From NCBI GenBank assembly GCA_934385225.1, contig CAKRPQ010000102.1, forward strand, positions 1 to 6,472: 6,472 nt of DNA, written 5' to 3'. The DNA comes from an uncultured Eubacteriales bacterium. GTDB lineage: Bacteria > Bacillota > Clostridia > Oscillospirales > CAG-272. The notes under the pieces are model-generated. The model was not told the DNA's origin. It saw only the letters and a program-made list of their open reading frames with translations, and made no database searches. Of this stretch, positions 6,193 through 6,472 are shown one piece after another (within the stretch, counting starts at the first letter, position 1; the number at the start of each line of letters is the position of its first letter). The translations under genes were made by a program, and so were the position numbers.

Positions 6193-6472
6193 ATGAATAT
6201 CTGGCACGACCTTGACCCGAGACGCGTAAAACCCGAAGATTTTGAAGCCGTTATCGAAATTTCGAAGGGAAGCAACTGCAAATATGAGCTTGATAAGGAG
6301 ACGGGACTTCTGCGCCTTGACAGAATACTCTATACATCGACGCACTACCCCGCAAACTACGGCTTTATTCCGAGGACTTATGCCGACGATAAAGACCCTC
6401 TCGACGTTCTCGTGCTTTGCTCCGAGCCGATACAACCGCTTACTCTTATAAGAGTTCACCCGATAGGCGCGA
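6193..6472 (+). CDS. ppa: Family I inorganic pyrophosphatase, 3' end outside window
   Basis: Only the first 93 residues are present; the frame is open to the window edge. Soluble family I pyrophosphatase hydrolyses pyrophosphate to two phosphates with Mg2+ and pulls nucleic acid and aminoacyl-tRNA synthesis forward. By alignment from memory with the E. coli enzyme, the visible active-site residues are all present: E22, K30, E32, R44, Y52, Y56, D66, D68 and D71. The segment TSTHYPANYGFIPRTY (48-63) is typical. The G of the usual DGDP motif is Lys67 (DKDP), a small change outside the metal ligands. The remaining metal-binding aspartates lie beyond the edge and cannot be checked. A GGAGGT site (6182-6187) lies five bases before the ATG, and the obgE stop is 18 bases upstream, so the gene is probably cotranscribed with it. 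Confidence 0.96.
   Translation, partial: MNIWHDLDPRRVKPEDFEAVIEISKGSNCKYELDKETGLLRLDRILYTSTHYPANYGFIPRTYADDKDPLDVLVLCSEPIQPLTLIRVHPIGA

Larger units (their letters stand above)
1338..6472 (+). other. Probable operon: DUF512 - lipoprotein - der - obgE - ppa
   Basis: Five genes face the same way with gaps of 18, 20, 44 and 18 bases. I see no hairpin followed by a T run in any gap and no convincing internal promoter there. The predicted transcript starts near 1338 and continues past the window. Internal promoters within coding sequence cannot be excluded by eye. Confidence 0.7.

Overview
The window looks like a chromosomal stretch from a Gram-positive, Clostridia-type bacterium (Firmicutes/Bacillota). 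The evidence is strong AGGAGG-type ribosome sites, canonical sigma-A promoters, lipoprotein signal peptides typical of Gram-positives, and the DUF512 radical-SAM gene close upstream of der, an order common in Clostridia. The coding DNA is moderately GC-rich and its intergenic DNA is AT-rich. I cannot name a genus from sequence alone.

Layout. Positions 1-117 hold no gene I can support. A leftward gene (118-1032) encodes an uncharacterised lipoprotein. Positions 1033-1370 are a divergent intergenic region with one well-formed sigma-A promoter facing each way. From 1371 to the right edge, five genes lie on the plus strand with gaps of only 18-44 bases: a PDZ/radical-SAM/DUF512 protein (1371-2690), a DUF4163/DUF3298-like (RsiV-type) lipoprotein (2709-3500), der/engA (3521-4849), obgE (4894-6174), and the start of a family I inorganic pyrophosphatase (6193 to the edge). 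I see no terminator between them, so they probably form one operon read from the promoter at 1303-1331.

How the genes fit together. Der and Obg are both essential GTPases of 50S ribosome assembly. Pyrophosphatase removes the pyrophosphate made by RNA, DNA and aminoacyl-tRNA synthesis. The rightward operon is therefore mostly growth-linked housekeeping. The two less understood members are the DUF512 protein, a conserved family without an assigned reaction as far as I know, and the lipoprotein inserted between it and der. I found no mobile element, CRISPR array, tRNA, rRNA or clear defence system. The parts most worth a second look are the der-obgE-ppa arrangement, the lipoprotein between DUF512 and der, the unknown divergent lipoprotein, and a 12-base palindrome inside the operon promoter.
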